Origin: Candidatus Woodwardiibium gallinarum
GTDB taxonomy: Bacteria > Bacillota > Clostridia > Oscillospirales > CAG-382
DNA length: 64,000 bases
Direction: 5' to 3'
Assembly (NCBI GenBank): GCA_904419545.1
Contig: CAJFRY010000001.1
Location: 142,948 to 206,947 of the forward strand
Positions within the stretch are counted from its first letter, which is position 1. Each line of letters opens with the position of its first letter. The notes under the pieces are model-generated. The model was not told the DNA's origin. It made no database searches and saw only the letters and a program-made list of their open reading frames with translations. Positions 1 through 9,279 of the stretch are shown here, in pieces. A program made the translations under genes and the position numbers.

Positions 1-449
1 GCGATCTTCATTTCACCGTTGATGATGTCGTACAGGACCGAGTAGCGCCAGTCGTCCCGCGAAAGAATATTCAGTTCGAGCGCTTTTTCGTATACGGAGA
101 CGTAGGTCTCAGCCTCCAGAAGCGCAAACCGCAGTTCGTTGTAGGTCTTGTAATCGGTGCTTCGCGTGTCGCTGATGTCGTCGCTTTCCGCCCCGGATAC
201 CGTACTTTCATCCGAAGACGTCAGTTCTTCCTCATATTCGAGAAGCTGATTTTGGTATGTGATCACACTTTTCCGATAATCGTCAAGCTCCGTTTCCAGT
301 GAGAAGCTGCCGCCGGCTATGTTGGAAGAATCGTAAACATTGAGCCCGGCCAAAAAGCAGTTGAGAATGACGAGGACAAAAAAGAACATCAGTCCGCGGC
401 GCTTGAATATTTTTGTAAATTCGTTGACGGTGAAAGAAAGCAGCTTCAT
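1..449 (-). CDS. ABC transporter permease (ABC-2 type), 3' end outside window
   Basis: Partial gene: about 149 N-terminal residues are visible, reading off the left edge; it is absent from the ORF track. It starts at the ATG whose complement lies at 447-449, sharing ATGA with the stop of the upstream ATPase gene, so the two are translationally coupled. The protein begins MKLLSFTVNEFTKIFKRRG, then one hydrophobic membrane segment (about residues 20-38), then an extracytoplasmic Asp/Glu/Ser-rich and probably coiled stretch. This cytoplasmic-lead plus TM1 plus large-loop layout is typical of ABC-2 exporter permeases. Role by context: membrane half of an exporter driven by the adjacent ATPase. 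The substrate cannot be inferred. Confidence 0.75.
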   Translation of the reverse strand, partial: MKLLSFTVNEFTKIFKRRGLMFFFVLVILNCFLAGLNVYDSSNIAGGSFSLETELDDYRKSVITYQNQLLEYEEELTSSDESTVSGAESDDISDTRSTDYKTYNELRFALLEAETYVSVYEKALELNILSRDDWRYSVLYDIINGEMKI

Positions 450-1363
450 TTCTTTTTCGCCCTCTTTCTCTTGCCGGTGGCTTCAAGAAACGCGTCGCTG
501 AGCGTCTTTTTCACTGCGGTCATCCCGTAAAGCGCGATGTTGTTCTCCACCAGCAGACGCGCCGCTTCGGCGGATTGAAGGCGGGTCATATAAACGTTCA
601 GGCCGGAATCTGCCGTTTCGGCAGAAAAACCGCTCTCGGAAAGCAGCTTCAGTGCGCGCGCGGCGTCGTTGACGTCCAGAAGATAGTGGACGGGGAGGTC
701 GTCGCTTTCGCTTGTCAGTTCCTTGAGCGTTTTGATGGCGACGATAAACCCGCTTTCAATGATGATGAGCCGGCTGCACATCAGTTCCATTTCCGCGAGC
801 TGATGGCTGGAGATCAGGACCGACGTGCCGGCGGCTGCCAAATTGCGGATCAGCATGCGAAAATCTCGCACACCGGACGGATCCAGACCGTTCAGAGGCT
901 CATCCAAGAGCAGCAGCTTCGGATTATGCAGCATTGCCTGCGCGATGCCGAGCCGCTGACGCATCCCCAGCGAATAGCGGCGCACCTTCTCGCCGATCTG
1001 CTCGGTCAGCCCTACCGTCTCAATCACCTCACAGATGCGCGACTTGCGCACGCGGTAAGGCCGCGCGGCAACCTTCAGGTTGTCCATCCCCGACAGATAG
1101 CCGTACAGTTCCGGCGTTTCGATAATGGCACCGACGTTTTTGATCGCTTTTTCAAAATCCGTGCGGATGTTCAGCCCGTCGATATACACCTCGCCGGCGT
1201 TGGGGGTAAGCAGGCCAAGGATGATTTTGATCGCTGTCGTTTTTCCGGCGCCGTTCGGGCCGAGGAAGCCGACGACCTCGCCCTCTTCGATGTCAAAGCT
1301 GACGTCGGAAAGCACCGCCCGATCCTCGAAGCTTTTGCTTATTCCGTTGACGGACAGCAGCAT
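446..1363 (-). CDS. ABC transporter ATP-binding protein (ABC-2 exporter type)
   Basis: 305-residue nucleotide-binding subunit that powers the permease encoded next to it. Visible motifs: Walker A GPNGAGKTT, signature YSLGMRQRLG, Walker B LLLLDEPLNG followed by the D-loop and the switch His in SSHQLAE. The region after residue ~215 is the variable C-terminal part common in drug/antibiotic/peptide exporters (CcmA/BcrA-like). The ORF track extends to 1456, but the start is placed at 1363 because AAAGGAGGTC lies just upstream of this ATG and the upstream residues do not look like an ABC N-terminus. The 3' end overlaps the permease start by 4 bp. Confidence 0.9.
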   Translation of the reverse strand: MLLSVNGISKSFEDRAVLSDVSFDIEEGEVVGFLGPNGAGKTTAIKIILGLLTPNAGEVYIDGLNIRTDFEKAIKNVGAIIETPELYGYLSGMDNLKVAARPYRVRKSRICEVIETVGLTEQIGEKVRRYSLGMRQRLGIAQAMLHNPKLLLLDEPLNGLDPSGVRDFRMLIRNLAAAGTSVLISSHQLAEMELMCSRLIIIESGFIVAIKTLKELTSESDDLPVHYLLDVNDAARALKLLSESGFSAETADSGLNVYMTRLQSAEAARLLVENNIALYGMTAVKKTLSDAFLEATGKRKRAKKK

Positions 1364-1509
1364 GCAGCCTGACCTCCTTTTTATCCCGAATGCCGCGGCA
1401 GACCAAAAAACGCCGCAAATCGCCACAATAACCTTTTCTAAATATAATATACGCAAAAAAAAGAAAAAACCCTTTTTTATTTAACAATCCAGAAAATTTT
1501 TTATTTCTG

Positions 1510-1538
1510 TTGCCTTTCCCGACCGGTTGTGGTATAAT
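1510..1538 (+). promoter_or_regulatory. sigma-A-type promoter for the DUF5685/J-domain operon
   Basis: TTGCCT (1510-1515), 17-bp spacer, TATAAT (1533-1538), about 28 bp before the GTG at 1567. It faces away from the ABC genes, so the 1364-1566 gap is a divergent regulatory region. Confidence 0.7.
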
Positions 1539-1566
1539 AAAGCCTTAAGAATGGGGAGTTGTTGGC

Positions 1567-2433
1567 GTGTTCGGATACATTCGGCCTGTTGAAAGCGAGT
1601 TGCTGGTCAAGGAATATGAATTCTATCGCGCGGTCTACTGCTCGCTATGCAAAACCGGCGGACGCCGCGTGTCGCGCTTTTCCCGATTTTTCCTGAATTA
1701 CGATTTCGTTTTCCTTGCACTCGTCCGGCTGGCGCTGACGCGTGAGCAGGTCAGTACGGAAAGGACATTTTGCCCGTATCGGCTGAAAAAGAAAACCGTC
1801 CTTGCCGAAAACGATGCGGTGACATACACGACGGCGGCTTTTGGGCTCCTTTCCTATTATAAGCTGTGTGACGATATCGCCGACCTGCGCGGATTCCGAC
1901 GCCTGAAAAAGCGGCTGCTGCTTCCCTTATTTTCCCGTATGCGCAGAAAAGCCGCACGCCTTTATCCGGAGCTGGACAGGCAGGTGGCTGCTGCAATGGA
2001 AGCTTTTTCCATTGCCGAAAACAAGGCGGGATCCGCAGTGGACCAAGCGGCTGACGGCTTTGCCGCGATTACAAGAATCCTTGCTTCCTGCGGGCTGGAA
2101 GGCGAGGCAAAAGATGTTGCCGAGGTCTGCGGTTATCATCTGGGCCGTTTCATTTACATCATAGACGCCTTTGACGACTGCCGTGAGGACGACCGCCGCA
2201 GTGAATACAACTGCCTGAACAGTCGCTACGGCTCGGCCGAGGCGACCGAGGCCCATGCGGAGCAGGTGCTTCTGACGCTCAAAGACAGCATGGCAGCGTT
2301 CTCCCGCGCTTATGCGCTGGCCGACGGCTGTCCGCTGGATAATCTGATTTATAACGTAGCCACGCTGGGCGGCGAGGCGGCGTTCCGTAAAATTATGCAG
2401 GTACGAAAGGATACGATGAATGGATCCGTATAA
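1567..2433 (+). CDS. DUF5685 family protein
   Basis: 288 residues starting at a GTG. The N-terminus [29 protein letters not shown], with the early YCSLC pair and further conserved Cys and Asp motifs ([23 protein letters not shown]), matches my recollection of DUF5685, a helical family of unknown function common in Clostridia. The paired Asp-rich helices (DDIADL and [10 protein letters not shown]) look like a metal-binding all-alpha fold, but this is inference. No signal peptide or clear membrane helix. Its last 14 bp overlap the J-domain gene, and these two families often sit together in Clostridia, suggesting a chaperone or folding link. Confidence 0.75.
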   Translation: MFGYIRPVESELLVKEYEFYRAVYCSLCKTGGRRVSRFSRFFLNYDFVFLALVRLALTREQVSTERTFCPYRLKKKTVLAENDAVTYTTAAFGLLSYYKLCDDIADLRGFRRLKKRLLLPLFSRMRRKAARLYPELDRQVAAAMEAFSIAENKAGSAVDQAADGFAAITRILASCGLEGEAKDVAEVCGYHLGRFIYIIDAFDDCREDDRRSEYNCLNSRYGSAEATEAHAEQVLLTLKDSMAAFSRAYALADGCPLDNLIYNVATLGGEAAFRKIMQVRKDTMNGSV

Positions 2434-3028
2434 GGTTCTTGGAATCAGCAGTGACGCGACCGACGCGGAGGTAAAAAAGGCTTACCGTGCGCTGGCAAAA
2501 AAGTATCATCCCGATAACTATGTCAACAATCCGCTCGCCGATCTGGCTGCGGAAAAAATGAAGCAGATCAACGAAGCGTATGACGAAATCCAGAAGCAGC
2601 GCGCAGCCGGCTCGTCATCCGGCTCGTCGGCGGGAGGCGCAGGCGGCGCTTCCTATGGCGGCAGCGGCGCGCAGAGCGGGGAATATATCCGTGTGCGCGA
2701 ACTAATCAACGCCGGCCGCTTCTCCGAGGCCGAGGTGCTGCTCGGCCGTAAGGCGGCTTCCGAGCGCACGGCGGAGTGGCATTTCCTGTACGGTCATATC
2801 ATGCTGCACAAGGGCTGGATGATGGAGGCGCGGCAGGAGTTTGAAACGGCCTGCCGGATGGACCCGTACAACAGTGAATATCAGAATACGCTCGTTCGGA
2901 TGGGGCAGGGCGCTTCCGGCGACCCCTATGCACGTTCGACGCATACGTCGGGCTGCTCAGGCTGCGACCTGTGCATGGGGCTGCTGTGTGCGGATTGTCT
3001 CTGCGACTGTGTCTCGCCCTGCCATTGA
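2420..3028 (+). CDS. J-domain (DnaJ-like) protein with Gly/Ser linker and Cys-rich C-terminus
   Basis: 202 residues. The N-terminal J domain (about 2-60) carries the diagnostic HPD in KKYHPDN and should stimulate an Hsp70 (DnaK) partner. It is followed by a Gly/Ser/Ala linker (~65-88), a TPR-like helical segment (~90-160, with the EAEVLLGR and [16 protein letters not shown] repeats), and a tail rich in cysteine ([22 protein letters not shown]). It is not full DnaJ: there is no G/F-zinc-finger-CTD architecture. The tail has nine or so Cys in about 26 residues and could bind metal or attach to a membrane. It overlaps the DUF5685 gene by 14 bp. Confidence 0.88.
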   Translation: MDPYKVLGISSDATDAEVKKAYRALAKKYHPDNYVNNPLADLAAEKMKQINEAYDEIQKQRAAGSSSGSSAGGAGGASYGGSGAQSGEYIRVRELINAGRFSEAEVLLGRKAASERTAEWHFLYGHIMLHKGWMMEARQEFETACRMDPYNSEYQNTLVRMGQGASGDPYARSTHTSGCSGCDLCMGLLCADCLCDCVSPCH

Positions 3029-3034
3029 GCCGCC

Positions 3035-3529
3035 GTGAGAACTGATCGTACCCGCCGCACTGCCGCCTGCGGTATGCTCGCCGCACTGGCGAGCGTTCTG
3101 CTGGTCCTCGGCTCGCTGGTAGACGTGCTTGACCTGTCCTGCGCGGCTGCGGCTTCACTGGGTGTCGTCTACGCGCGCATCGAATACGGTGCCAAATGGT
3201 CCGCTGCCGTCTGGCTGTGCGCATCCGTGGTCTCGCTGCTGCTGTTCCCGCGCTCGGCGCCGCTGCTGTTCGCACTGTTTGCCGGTCCGTATCCGCTGTT
3301 CAAGGCGTTTGCCGAGCGGCGGACGCAGGTTGTTTCGTGGGTCTGTAAACTGCTGTTCTTCAACCTTGCGCTCACCGCTGTTCTCGTCGTTGGGGTATAT
3401 CTGCTCGGCCTTGAAGACTTCTTTGGCTTCACTGTCGTCGTTTATGCGGCGGGGAACGCGCTGTTCGTACTGTTCGATATTGCGCTAACCCAACTGATCT
3501 CCGTGTATTATAGGCGCTTTCGGCGCTGA
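3035..3529 (+). CDS. small multi-pass membrane protein, function unknown
   Basis: 164 residues from a GTG, 6 bp after the J-domain gene. About five hydrophobic segments (residues ~10-30, 33-48, 55-75, 78-92 and 105-155) with a basic N-terminus and a basic YYRRFRR tail fit a polytopic inner-membrane protein. The pattern is reminiscent of ECF-transporter S-component/YybS-like small membrane proteins, but no decisive motif is visible and no function is assigned. Likely third gene of the 1567 operon. Confidence 0.7.
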   Translation: MRTDRTRRTAACGMLAALASVLLVLGSLVDVLDLSCAAAASLGVVYARIEYGAKWSAAVWLCASVVSLLLFPRSAPLLFALFAGPYPLFKAFAERRTQVVSWVCKLLFFNLALTAVLVVGVYLLGLEDFFGFTVVVYAAGNALFVLFDIALTQLISVYYRRFRR

Positions 3530-3543
3530 AAGGATTGGCTGTT

Positions 3544-4422
3544 ATGATAAAAAGCATGACCGGCTACGGGCGCGGCCGCGTGCTGGCCGATGGGCTGGAC
3601 GTCTCTTTTGAGGTCAAATCGGTCAATAATCGTTATATGGATCTGAATATCCGCATGCCGCGCGTTTATGCGCCTCTGGAAGAGCGTGTCAAGGCGCTCG
3701 TCGGTGCCGCCATCTCCCGCGGAAAGGTGGACGTGTACATCGGTGTAGAGCATCTCAACGGTGAATGCGTGCAGCTTTCGCTCAACCGTGAGTATCTTGA
3801 AGGCTATCTCGGCGTGCTCGGGCAGATCGGAAGAGAATACGGTATATCCGGCGAGGTCACGCTGGATATGATCGCCGCCCGCAGTGAGGTGTTTCTTGCC
3901 CGCAAGGCCGAGGAGGATGCGGAAAAGGTCTGGCTTCAGCTTGAACGCGCGGCGCGTGAAGCGCTGGACGCGTTCGTTGCCATGCGGAGCGCAGAGGGCG
4001 GAAAGCTCCGAGCCGACCTGCTTACCCGGCTTGAAATGCTGCGCGGAATCGCCGCGCGACTTTCCGGGCTTGCGCCCGAAGCGGTGCGAGCCGCCAATGA
4101 AAAGATGGTCGCACGCGTGCGTGAGCTCCTTGCCGGCGCGGCGCCCGACGAATCGCGGCTGCTGACCGAGTGCGCCGTCTTTGCCGATAAAACCGACGTC
4201 ACCGAGGAGTTGGTGCGCCTGTCCAGTCATTTCGGGCAGTTTGAAACGATGCTCGCCGAGGATGCGCCGGTCGGGCGGAAGTGTGATTTTCTGGTGCAGG
4301 AGATCAACCGTGAGGTGAATACAATCGGCTCCAAATGCTGCGGCAGCGAGATGACCAACCTTGTCATCGCCGCCAAAAGCGAGATTGAAAAAATCCGCGA
4401 ACAGATCCAGAATCTCGAATAG
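3544..4422 (+). CDS. yicC: YicC/YloC family endoribonuclease
   Basis: 292 residues. The N-terminal signature MIKSMTGYGRG and C-terminal FLVQEINREVNTIGSKC...VIAAKSEIEKIREQIQNLE are diagnostic for YicC/YloC, an RNase family associated with RNA turnover. The ORF track begins at a TTG (3535), but the ATG at 3544 is used because GAAAGGA (3528-3534) is correctly spaced to it. It heads the conserved Firmicutes order yicC-remA-gmk-rpoZ, although here a lineage-specific gene separates yicC from remA. Confidence 0.93.
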   Translation: MIKSMTGYGRGRVLADGLDVSFEVKSVNNRYMDLNIRMPRVYAPLEERVKALVGAAISRGKVDVYIGVEHLNGECVQLSLNREYLEGYLGVLGQIGREYGISGEVTLDMIAARSEVFLARKAEEDAEKVWLQLERAAREALDAFVAMRSAEGGKLRADLLTRLEMLRGIAARLSGLAPEAVRAANEKMVARVRELLAGAAPDESRLLTECAVFADKTDVTEELVRLSSHFGQFETMLAEDAPVGRKCDFLVQEINREVNTIGSKCCGSEMTNLVIAAKSEIEKIREQIQNLE

Positions 4423-4653
4423 CCCTGTAAAGTTATGACGTTTCGTCTTTGAAAGAACTGAAAACCGTGCGGACGGCGGATAATGTTTAAGGCGTTCGGC
4501 GCAGTGGGTGTGAAGGTTGGGTTCGCTGAGAGGACGTATGTGCATTTTGACGGCGGCATTCAAAACGGCGGAAGACGCTGTCCGTTGGCCGATGCGTTCC
4601 ACAGTCCTGCCGGCGCGCCGGTAAGATGCTCGTGAATGTAAGGAGGGAAGCGA

Positions 4654-5133
4654 ATGAAAACGGAGAAGATTAAAGCGCCGTTTTGGGCGTATCTGCTTTC
4701 GGCAGCGCTTGTGCTTCTGTTGATTGGTGTGTTGCTTTTGCCGTCTTATCTGAACACGCATATGGACGGCGAAATCCAGAATTTCGCCGAAATGGAGAAC
4801 GCGTTCCGCGCGGTGGCTGAATACCTGCTGGTCTGCGGGGACGCTGTGTACAGTCTTTCTGACGCGGGTGGGACTGTTTCCGTCTGTTGCGGCGGCCGAA
4901 CGCTCAGCGACGGCGGGCATCAAGCCGCGCTGCGGACGGTGTATGACGCTGAAAATTACGACGGGAGACAGATCGACATGGCCACAGTCGAAGCCGGCGC
5001 GGTCCTGTTTCGGAGTGCCCCGCAGCCCTGCGCGCTTGTGTACGCTCCGGACGGGTCGGTCCCGCCGGCGGTTTCGGCGAGGTATAAGAGCGTTAAGCGG
5101 ATTTCGGATGACTTCTATGCCGTTTCCGCGTGA
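4654..5133 (+). CDS. hypothetical single-pass membrane protein
   Basis: 159 residues with a TAAGGAGGG ribosome binding site. A short basic N-terminus is followed by one long hydrophobic helix (about 9-31) and an extracytoplasmic domain of ~125 residues without a recognised motif; there is no Cys lipobox. I do not recognise the family. It is inserted between yicC and remA, and its stop is 39 bp before the remA ATG. The 231 bp before it (4423-4653) show no gene, promoter consensus or hairpin that I could support. Confidence 0.65.
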   Translation: MKTEKIKAPFWAYLLSAALVLLLIGVLLLPSYLNTHMDGEIQNFAEMENAFRAVAEYLLVCGDAVYSLSDAGGTVSVCCGGRTLSDGGHQAALRTVYDAENYDGRQIDMATVEAGAVLFRSAPQPCALVYAPDGSVPPAVSARYKSVKRISDDFYAVSA

Positions 5134-5171
5134 AAACGACGGAAATTATTAAGAAAGGTACGGTCAAACGT

Positions 5172-5414
5172 ATGGATTTTATTGACGTGGGCTTCGGCAA
5201 CTATGTGGCGCGGTCGCGTATCGTCGCCGTCGCCAGCCCCGATTCCCTGCCGGTGCGCCGTCTGGTTCAGGATGCCAAGTCGGTCAATCGGGTCATTGAC
5301 GTTTCCTGCGGGAAAAAGACGAAGAGCGTGATCCTGACGGACAGTGAGCATGTCATTCTTTCCGCGCTGGATACGTTTGAGATCTCCGGGAGCCTGAACG
5401 GAGGGGCTGCCTGA
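5172..5414 (+). CDS. remA: RemA-like (DUF370) DNA-binding regulator
   Basis: 80 residues: MDFIDVGFGNYVARSRIVAVASPDS..., with RVIDVSCGKKTKSVILTDSEHVILS, the conserved core of the RemA/DUF370 family. In Bacillus subtilis RemA activates biofilm matrix and osmoprotection genes. The start at 5172 (not 5130) follows AAGAAAGG and matches the family N-terminus. It overlaps gmk by the single base of TGATG coupling at 5412-5416. The position between yicC and gmk is the standard one. In this organism a matrix role is inference only. Confidence 0.92.
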   Translation: MDFIDVGFGNYVARSRIVAVASPDSLPVRRLVQDAKSVNRVIDVSCGKKTKSVILTDSEHVILSALDTFEISGSLNGGAA

Positions 5415-6028
5415 TGCGGAACGGGCTGCTGCTCGTCGTCTCCGGTCCTGCCGGCAGCGGCAAGGGAACGGTGCTCAGCGAACTGCTCGGAAAAAGCAGC
5501 GATTTCTGCTATTCGGTTTCGGCGACTACGCGAGCGCCGCGGCCCGGCGAGCAGGACGGGGTAAATTACTTTTTCCTGACCCGCGCGGAATTTGAAAAGC
5601 GCATTGCCGAAAGGCGGATGCTTGAATATACCGAATATGTCGGGAATTATTACGGCACGCCGCGCGATTACGTCGATGCGGCGCTTGCCGATGGTAAAAA
5701 CGTGATTTTGGAAATTGAAGTCGACGGTGCGGCGCAGGTCAAGCGTTTGTTTCCGTCCGCCGTGCTTGTCTTTCTCTGTCCGCCGGATCTTGAAACGCTT
5801 GAGCGCCGTCTGCGCGGCCGCAACACCGAAACCGAGGAGGTCATTGCGCGCCGTTTACAGAAAGCGAAGGAAGAAATCATGCATGCGACGGAATACGACT
5901 ACATCGTCGTCAACGAGGAAGGCGGCGCGGCGCGGGCCGCGGAGGAGCTGCTTGCCGTTGCACAAGCCGAGCGTCTGCGTGCAGGCAGGTGTGCGGAGGA
6001 GCGTATCCGTTCCTTCCTCGGTGCATAA
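5414..6028 (+). CDS. gmk: guanylate kinase
   Basis: 204 residues; converts GMP plus ATP to GDP plus ADP in purine nucleotide synthesis. The P-loop is GPAGSGKGT (residues ~11-19), followed by SVSATTRAPRPGEQDGVNYFF and YVGNYYGTP, the GMP-binding signature, and LEIEVDGAAQVK. Length is normal. The start overlaps the remA stop, giving coupled translation. Confidence 0.97.
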   Translation: MRNGLLLVVSGPAGSGKGTVLSELLGKSSDFCYSVSATTRAPRPGEQDGVNYFFLTRAEFEKRIAERRMLEYTEYVGNYYGTPRDYVDAALADGKNVILEIEVDGAAQVKRLFPSAVLVFLCPPDLETLERRLRGRNTETEEVIARRLQKAKEEIMHATEYDYIVVNEEGGAARAAEELLAVAQAERLRAGRCAEERIRSFLGA

Positions 6029-6064
6029 ATCTGTAATTGAAATGATAGAATGGAGTAATGAAAG

Positions 6065-6307
6065 ATGATGCTGTATCCCAATGTTCAGGAAATGACAAAT
6101 GATAAGATCAACCGCTACATGCTGGTTATCGCCGCAGCCAAGTGTGCGCGCCGGATTACCGACAAGGTTCTGGAGGAAGCCGAGCTGGCGGATGAAAAAA
6201 ACGAAACCAAAGCCGAAACTGAGGAAATGGAGCTTGCCGGCGAAAAGCCGGTCACGATGGCCATCGATATGCTCAGCTCCGGCGAATGTAAGATCATCAC
6301 GGACTGA
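6065..6307 (+). CDS. rpoZ: RNA polymerase omega subunit
   Basis: 80 residues: YMLVIAAAKCARRITDKVLEEAELADEKN is the omega core that helps fold beta-prime; KPVTMAIDMLSSGECKI matches the family tail. There is a short acidic insert (NETKAETEEMELA). Two ATGs in tandem (6065, 6068); either may be used. It lies between gmk and priA as in Firmicutes; the coaBC (dfp) gene that usually sits here is absent. Confidence 0.92.
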   Translation: MMLYPNVQEMTNDKINRYMLVIAAAKCARRITDKVLEEAELADEKNETKAETEEMELAGEKPVTMAIDMLSSGECKIITD

Positions 6308-6312
6308 CGGGG

Positions 6313-8775
6313 ATGAACAGCTTTGTCCGCGTTTACCTGCTGGAAGCGACCTATGCGCTGGACAGCCGGTATATCTATTTCACGCTGCCGGAACAGCGGG
6401 AAAAGCTGAAGCTCGGCAGCCTTGTCCTCGTACCCTTCGGGAACGGCAACCGCCGTCTGCTGGCTGTAGTGGTCGATTTTGCGGCAGAGTCCGAATACAA
6501 AAATACAAAGACAGTTATCGATGTCGTCGATGCGCCGGTGGAAATCGACGCGTTTACCATCGAGCTGTGTTTGTTCCTCAAATCGCGCACCTTCTGCAGC
6601 TTCGGCAGCGCGCTGCGCGCAGTGCTGCCGCGCGGGCTGTCTGTCGCGACGGAAGAGACCTATGCCGCGCTGCCTGCCGAGCCGGGGCCGGAGGGGCTTG
6701 CCGGCGAGGTGTACGCCTTCCTGCGCGATGCGGACCGCGAGCTGACTCGCCGTGAGCTGTTCGCGCGCTTTGGGGATGAATCCGCAGGTGCGCTGCATAC
6801 ACTTGTTGCTTCGGGATTTGCGGAAAAGCGTGTGCGCATCGTGCGCAGACAAAACGAAAAGACCGTCAGGGTCGTCTATCCCGCGATTGATGATGCCGCG
6901 CTGGCTGAATATCTCGACGGCTCGCGCCGCGCCGGTTCGAAGAAACGTCTGGAGCTGCTCGCACTGCTGGCTGAAAACGGTCCGCTGACGCAGAACGAGT
7001 TGTCCGAGTATTACGGCGTGTCCGCCCAGGTTGTCGCGGGCGCGGCCGGTGAAGGACTGGTCACGGTTGAAAACCGCCGTATCGCCCGCCTGCCGTATCG
7101 AAGTGCGGGTGCGGATCCCTGCGGAAAGCCGCTTACTGAGCAGCAGAAAAATGCGCTGGATGTCCTGTTCCCGCTGCTGGATACGGACGAGCCGAGGGCG
7201 GCGCTGCTTCGCGGCGTGACCGGAAGCGGCAAAACGCGCGTCATTCTCGAATGCGTGAAGCATACGCTTGCAGCAGGCCGCACGGCCATCGTGCTCATCC
7301 CCGAGATCGGGCTGACCGCGCAGGCCGTTTCGCAGTACCGTGCGGCGTTCGGCGAAAACCTTGCCGTCATCCATTCGATGCTCTCCGACGGCGAACGCGC
7401 GGACGCTTACCGTGCCGCACGGGCGGGGGATGTCGGTGTGGTCCTCGGTACGCGAAGCGCGGTATTTGCACCGCTTGAAAACCTCGGTCTCATCGCCATT
7501 GACGAGGAGCAGGAGCATACCTATAAATCCGAAATGACGCCCCGCTATCACGCGCGGGACATCGCGCGCTTCCGCTGCGGACGGGACGGCGCGCTGATGC
7601 TGCTGGCCTCCGCCACGCCGTCGGTCGAGAGCTATTATAAGGCGAAAAAAGGCGTGTATACGCTTGTCGAAATGGACCGCCGCGCAACCGAGGTCGAACT
7701 GCCTGAGGTATCCATCGTCGATGTCCGTGAGGACGAACGCGTGCAGAACCGCCGCCTGATTGGCGAGCGGCTTTCCGCAGAGCTGGAGACGAACGCTGCC
7801 AAGGGGGAGCAGTCCATTTTATTTGTTAACCGCCGCGGCTATAACTCGTTTTTGTCCTGTCAGGACTGCGGAAGCGTGGTCACCTGTCCCAACTGTTCGG
7901 TCTCGCTGACCCATCATTTGTACAGCGGTGAATACAAGAAGAACGAAAAGCTCATCTGCCACTATTGCGGCTATACCGTGCAGGTGCCGCATACCTGCGA
8001 GCAGTGCGGCGGCAGCCACATCGGCTTCTTCGGCTTCGGCACGCAGAAACTTCAGGAGGAACTGGAACGCGATTTTCCGGCGCTCAAACCGCTGCGGATG
8101 GACACGGACACCACCGCGCAGAAATTTTCGCACGACGAAATCCTCAAAGCCTTCGCCTCGGGTGAAAGCGACGTCCTTTATGGCACCCAGATGGTTGCCA
8201 AGGGGCTGGATTTCCCGAATGTCAGCCTTGTCGGCGTCGTCAACGCGGACAGCATGCTGTATATGGACGACTTCCGCGCCGGCGAACGCACCTTCTCACT
8301 CATCACGCAGCTTATCGGCCGCGCGGGCCGCGCGGGGAAGCGGGGCCGAGCCGTTATACAGACCTTCAACCCCGAGAATGAAATCCTGCGTAAGGCAGCT
8401 TTGCAGGATTATGTGACCTTCTATGAAAGCGAAGTTGCGCTGCGCCGCGCGGTGCTGTTCCCGCCCTTCTGCGACATCGCCGTCCTCGCCCTCTCCGGGC
8501 CGGACGAATTTGCGCTGCTGGAATTCGCCAACCTGCTCGGCGAGGAATCGCGCAGGCTGGAAGGCGAGGCCCCGCACGATGCGCGTGTCATCCGTCTCGG
8601 GCCGTTCCGGCAGGCAGTGTATAAGCTCAACGGGAAATACAGACAACGCATCGTATATAAATACAAAGACAATAAGGCTTCGCGCGCGTTCCTGTCCGAG
8701 CTGCTCAAGCGCTCGCTCAAGCTCGCGCCGCAGCCCGTGTCCGTGGAGATCGACGTGAATCCCGCGGTCATCTGA
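6313..8775 (+). CDS. priA: primosomal replication restart helicase PriA
   Basis: 820 residues; superfamily 2 3'-5' helicase that reloads the replisome at collapsed forks. Visible: the N-terminal 3'BD-like domain (YIYFTLPE...LGSLVLVPFGNGNR), Walker A GVTGSGKTRV (~residues 301-310), DEEQEHTYKS (Walker B type), the zinc-binding region CQDCGSVVTCPNCSVSL...CHYCGYTVQVPHTCEQCGG with eight cysteines, then helicase motifs GTQMVAKGLDFPNVSLVGVVNAD and QLIGRAGRAGKRG. Five bp separate it from rpoZ. Complete. Confidence 0.96.
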   Translation: MNSFVRVYLLEATYALDSRYIYFTLPEQREKLKLGSLVLVPFGNGNRRLLAVVVDFAAESEYKNTKTVIDVVDAPVEIDAFTIELCLFLKSRTFCSFGSALRAVLPRGLSVATEETYAALPAEPGPEGLAGEVYAFLRDADRELTRRELFARFGDESAGALHTLVASGFAEKRVRIVRRQNEKTVRVVYPAIDDAALAEYLDGSRRAGSKKRLELLALLAENGPLTQNELSEYYGVSAQVVAGAAGEGLVTVENRRIARLPYRSAGADPCGKPLTEQQKNALDVLFPLLDTDEPRAALLRGVTGSGKTRVILECVKHTLAAGRTAIVLIPEIGLTAQAVSQYRAAFGENLAVIHSMLSDGERADAYRAARAGDVGVVLGTRSAVFAPLENLGLIAIDEEQEHTYKSEMTPRYHARDIARFRCGRDGALMLLASATPSVESYYKAKKGVYTLVEMDRRATEVELPEVSIVDVREDERVQNRRLIGERLSAELETNAAKGEQSILFVNRRGYNSFLSCQDCGSVVTCPNCSVSLTHHLYSGEYKKNEKLICHYCGYTVQVPHTCEQCGGSHIGFFGFGTQKLQEELERDFPALKPLRMDTDTTAQKFSHDEILKAFASGESDVLYGTQMVAKGLDFPNVSLVGVVNADSMLYMDDFRAGERTFSLITQLIGRAGRAGKRGRAVIQTFNPENEILRKAALQDYVTFYESEVALRRAVLFPPFCDIAVLALSGPDEFALLEFANLLGEESRRLEGEAPHDARVIRLGPFRQAVYKLNGKYRQRIVYKYKDNKASRAFLSELLKRSLKLAPQPVSVEIDVNPAVI

Positions 8776-8805
8776 CCGCAGCCTTTGGGAAAGGAAAGGG
8801 TAGAT

Positions 8806-9279
8806 ATGGCTTTACTCAATATCCTCCGTGAAGGAGAAGAAACGCTTCGCAAGAAAAGCCGTCCCGTGGAGGTCATCAACCCCCGCGTGCTGCGGCTTCT
8901 GGACGATATGAAGGATACGCTCAAAAAAGCCGAGGGTGTCGGCCTTGCCGCGCCGCAGGTCGGTGTGCTGCGCCGCATCTTCATCGTTGACACCGGCGAA
9001 AAGGTGATGGAATTCATCAACCCCGTCATTTTACAGGAGGACGGCGTGCAGGTCGGCACCGAGGGCTGTTTGTCCTGCCCGGGAAAGTACGGCATTGTCA
9101 GCCGTCCGATGCGGACGAAGGTCAAGGCGCTTGACCGCAACGGCAATGAGTTCGTTTTCGAAGGCGAGGAGCTGATTTCCCGCGCGCTCTGCCACGAATA
9201 CGACCACCTGGACGGCATTCTGTACGTCGATAAGGCCAGCGAAATGTTCAGCGCGGACGCAAGGGAGTTCGACGACTGA
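8806..9279 (+). CDS. def: peptide deformylase
   Basis: 157 residues; removes the formyl group from nascent N-terminal Met. All three family motifs are present: GVGLAAPQVG, EGCLSCPG and HEYDHLDG (HExxH with metal-binding His/His, plus the Cys of motif 2). Motif 2 has Cys where Val or Phe is usual (EGCLSxPG). The start at 8806 follows GAAAGGAAAGGG; the track start at 8785 would overlap that RBS. It overlaps fmt by 1 bp. Confidence 0.95.
   Translation: MALLNILREGEETLRKKSRPVEVINPRVLRLLDDMKDTLKKAEGVGLAAPQVGVLRRIFIVDTGEKVMEFINPVILQEDGVQVGTEGCLSCPGKYGIVSRPMRTKVKALDRNGNEFVFEGEELISRALCHEYDHLDGILYVDKASEMFSADAREFDD

Noticed and set aside
3508-4923. 471-aa minus-strand ORF opposite yicC
   Set aside because: Shadow of yicC and the following gap; no RBS and low-complexity Arg/His-rich translation.
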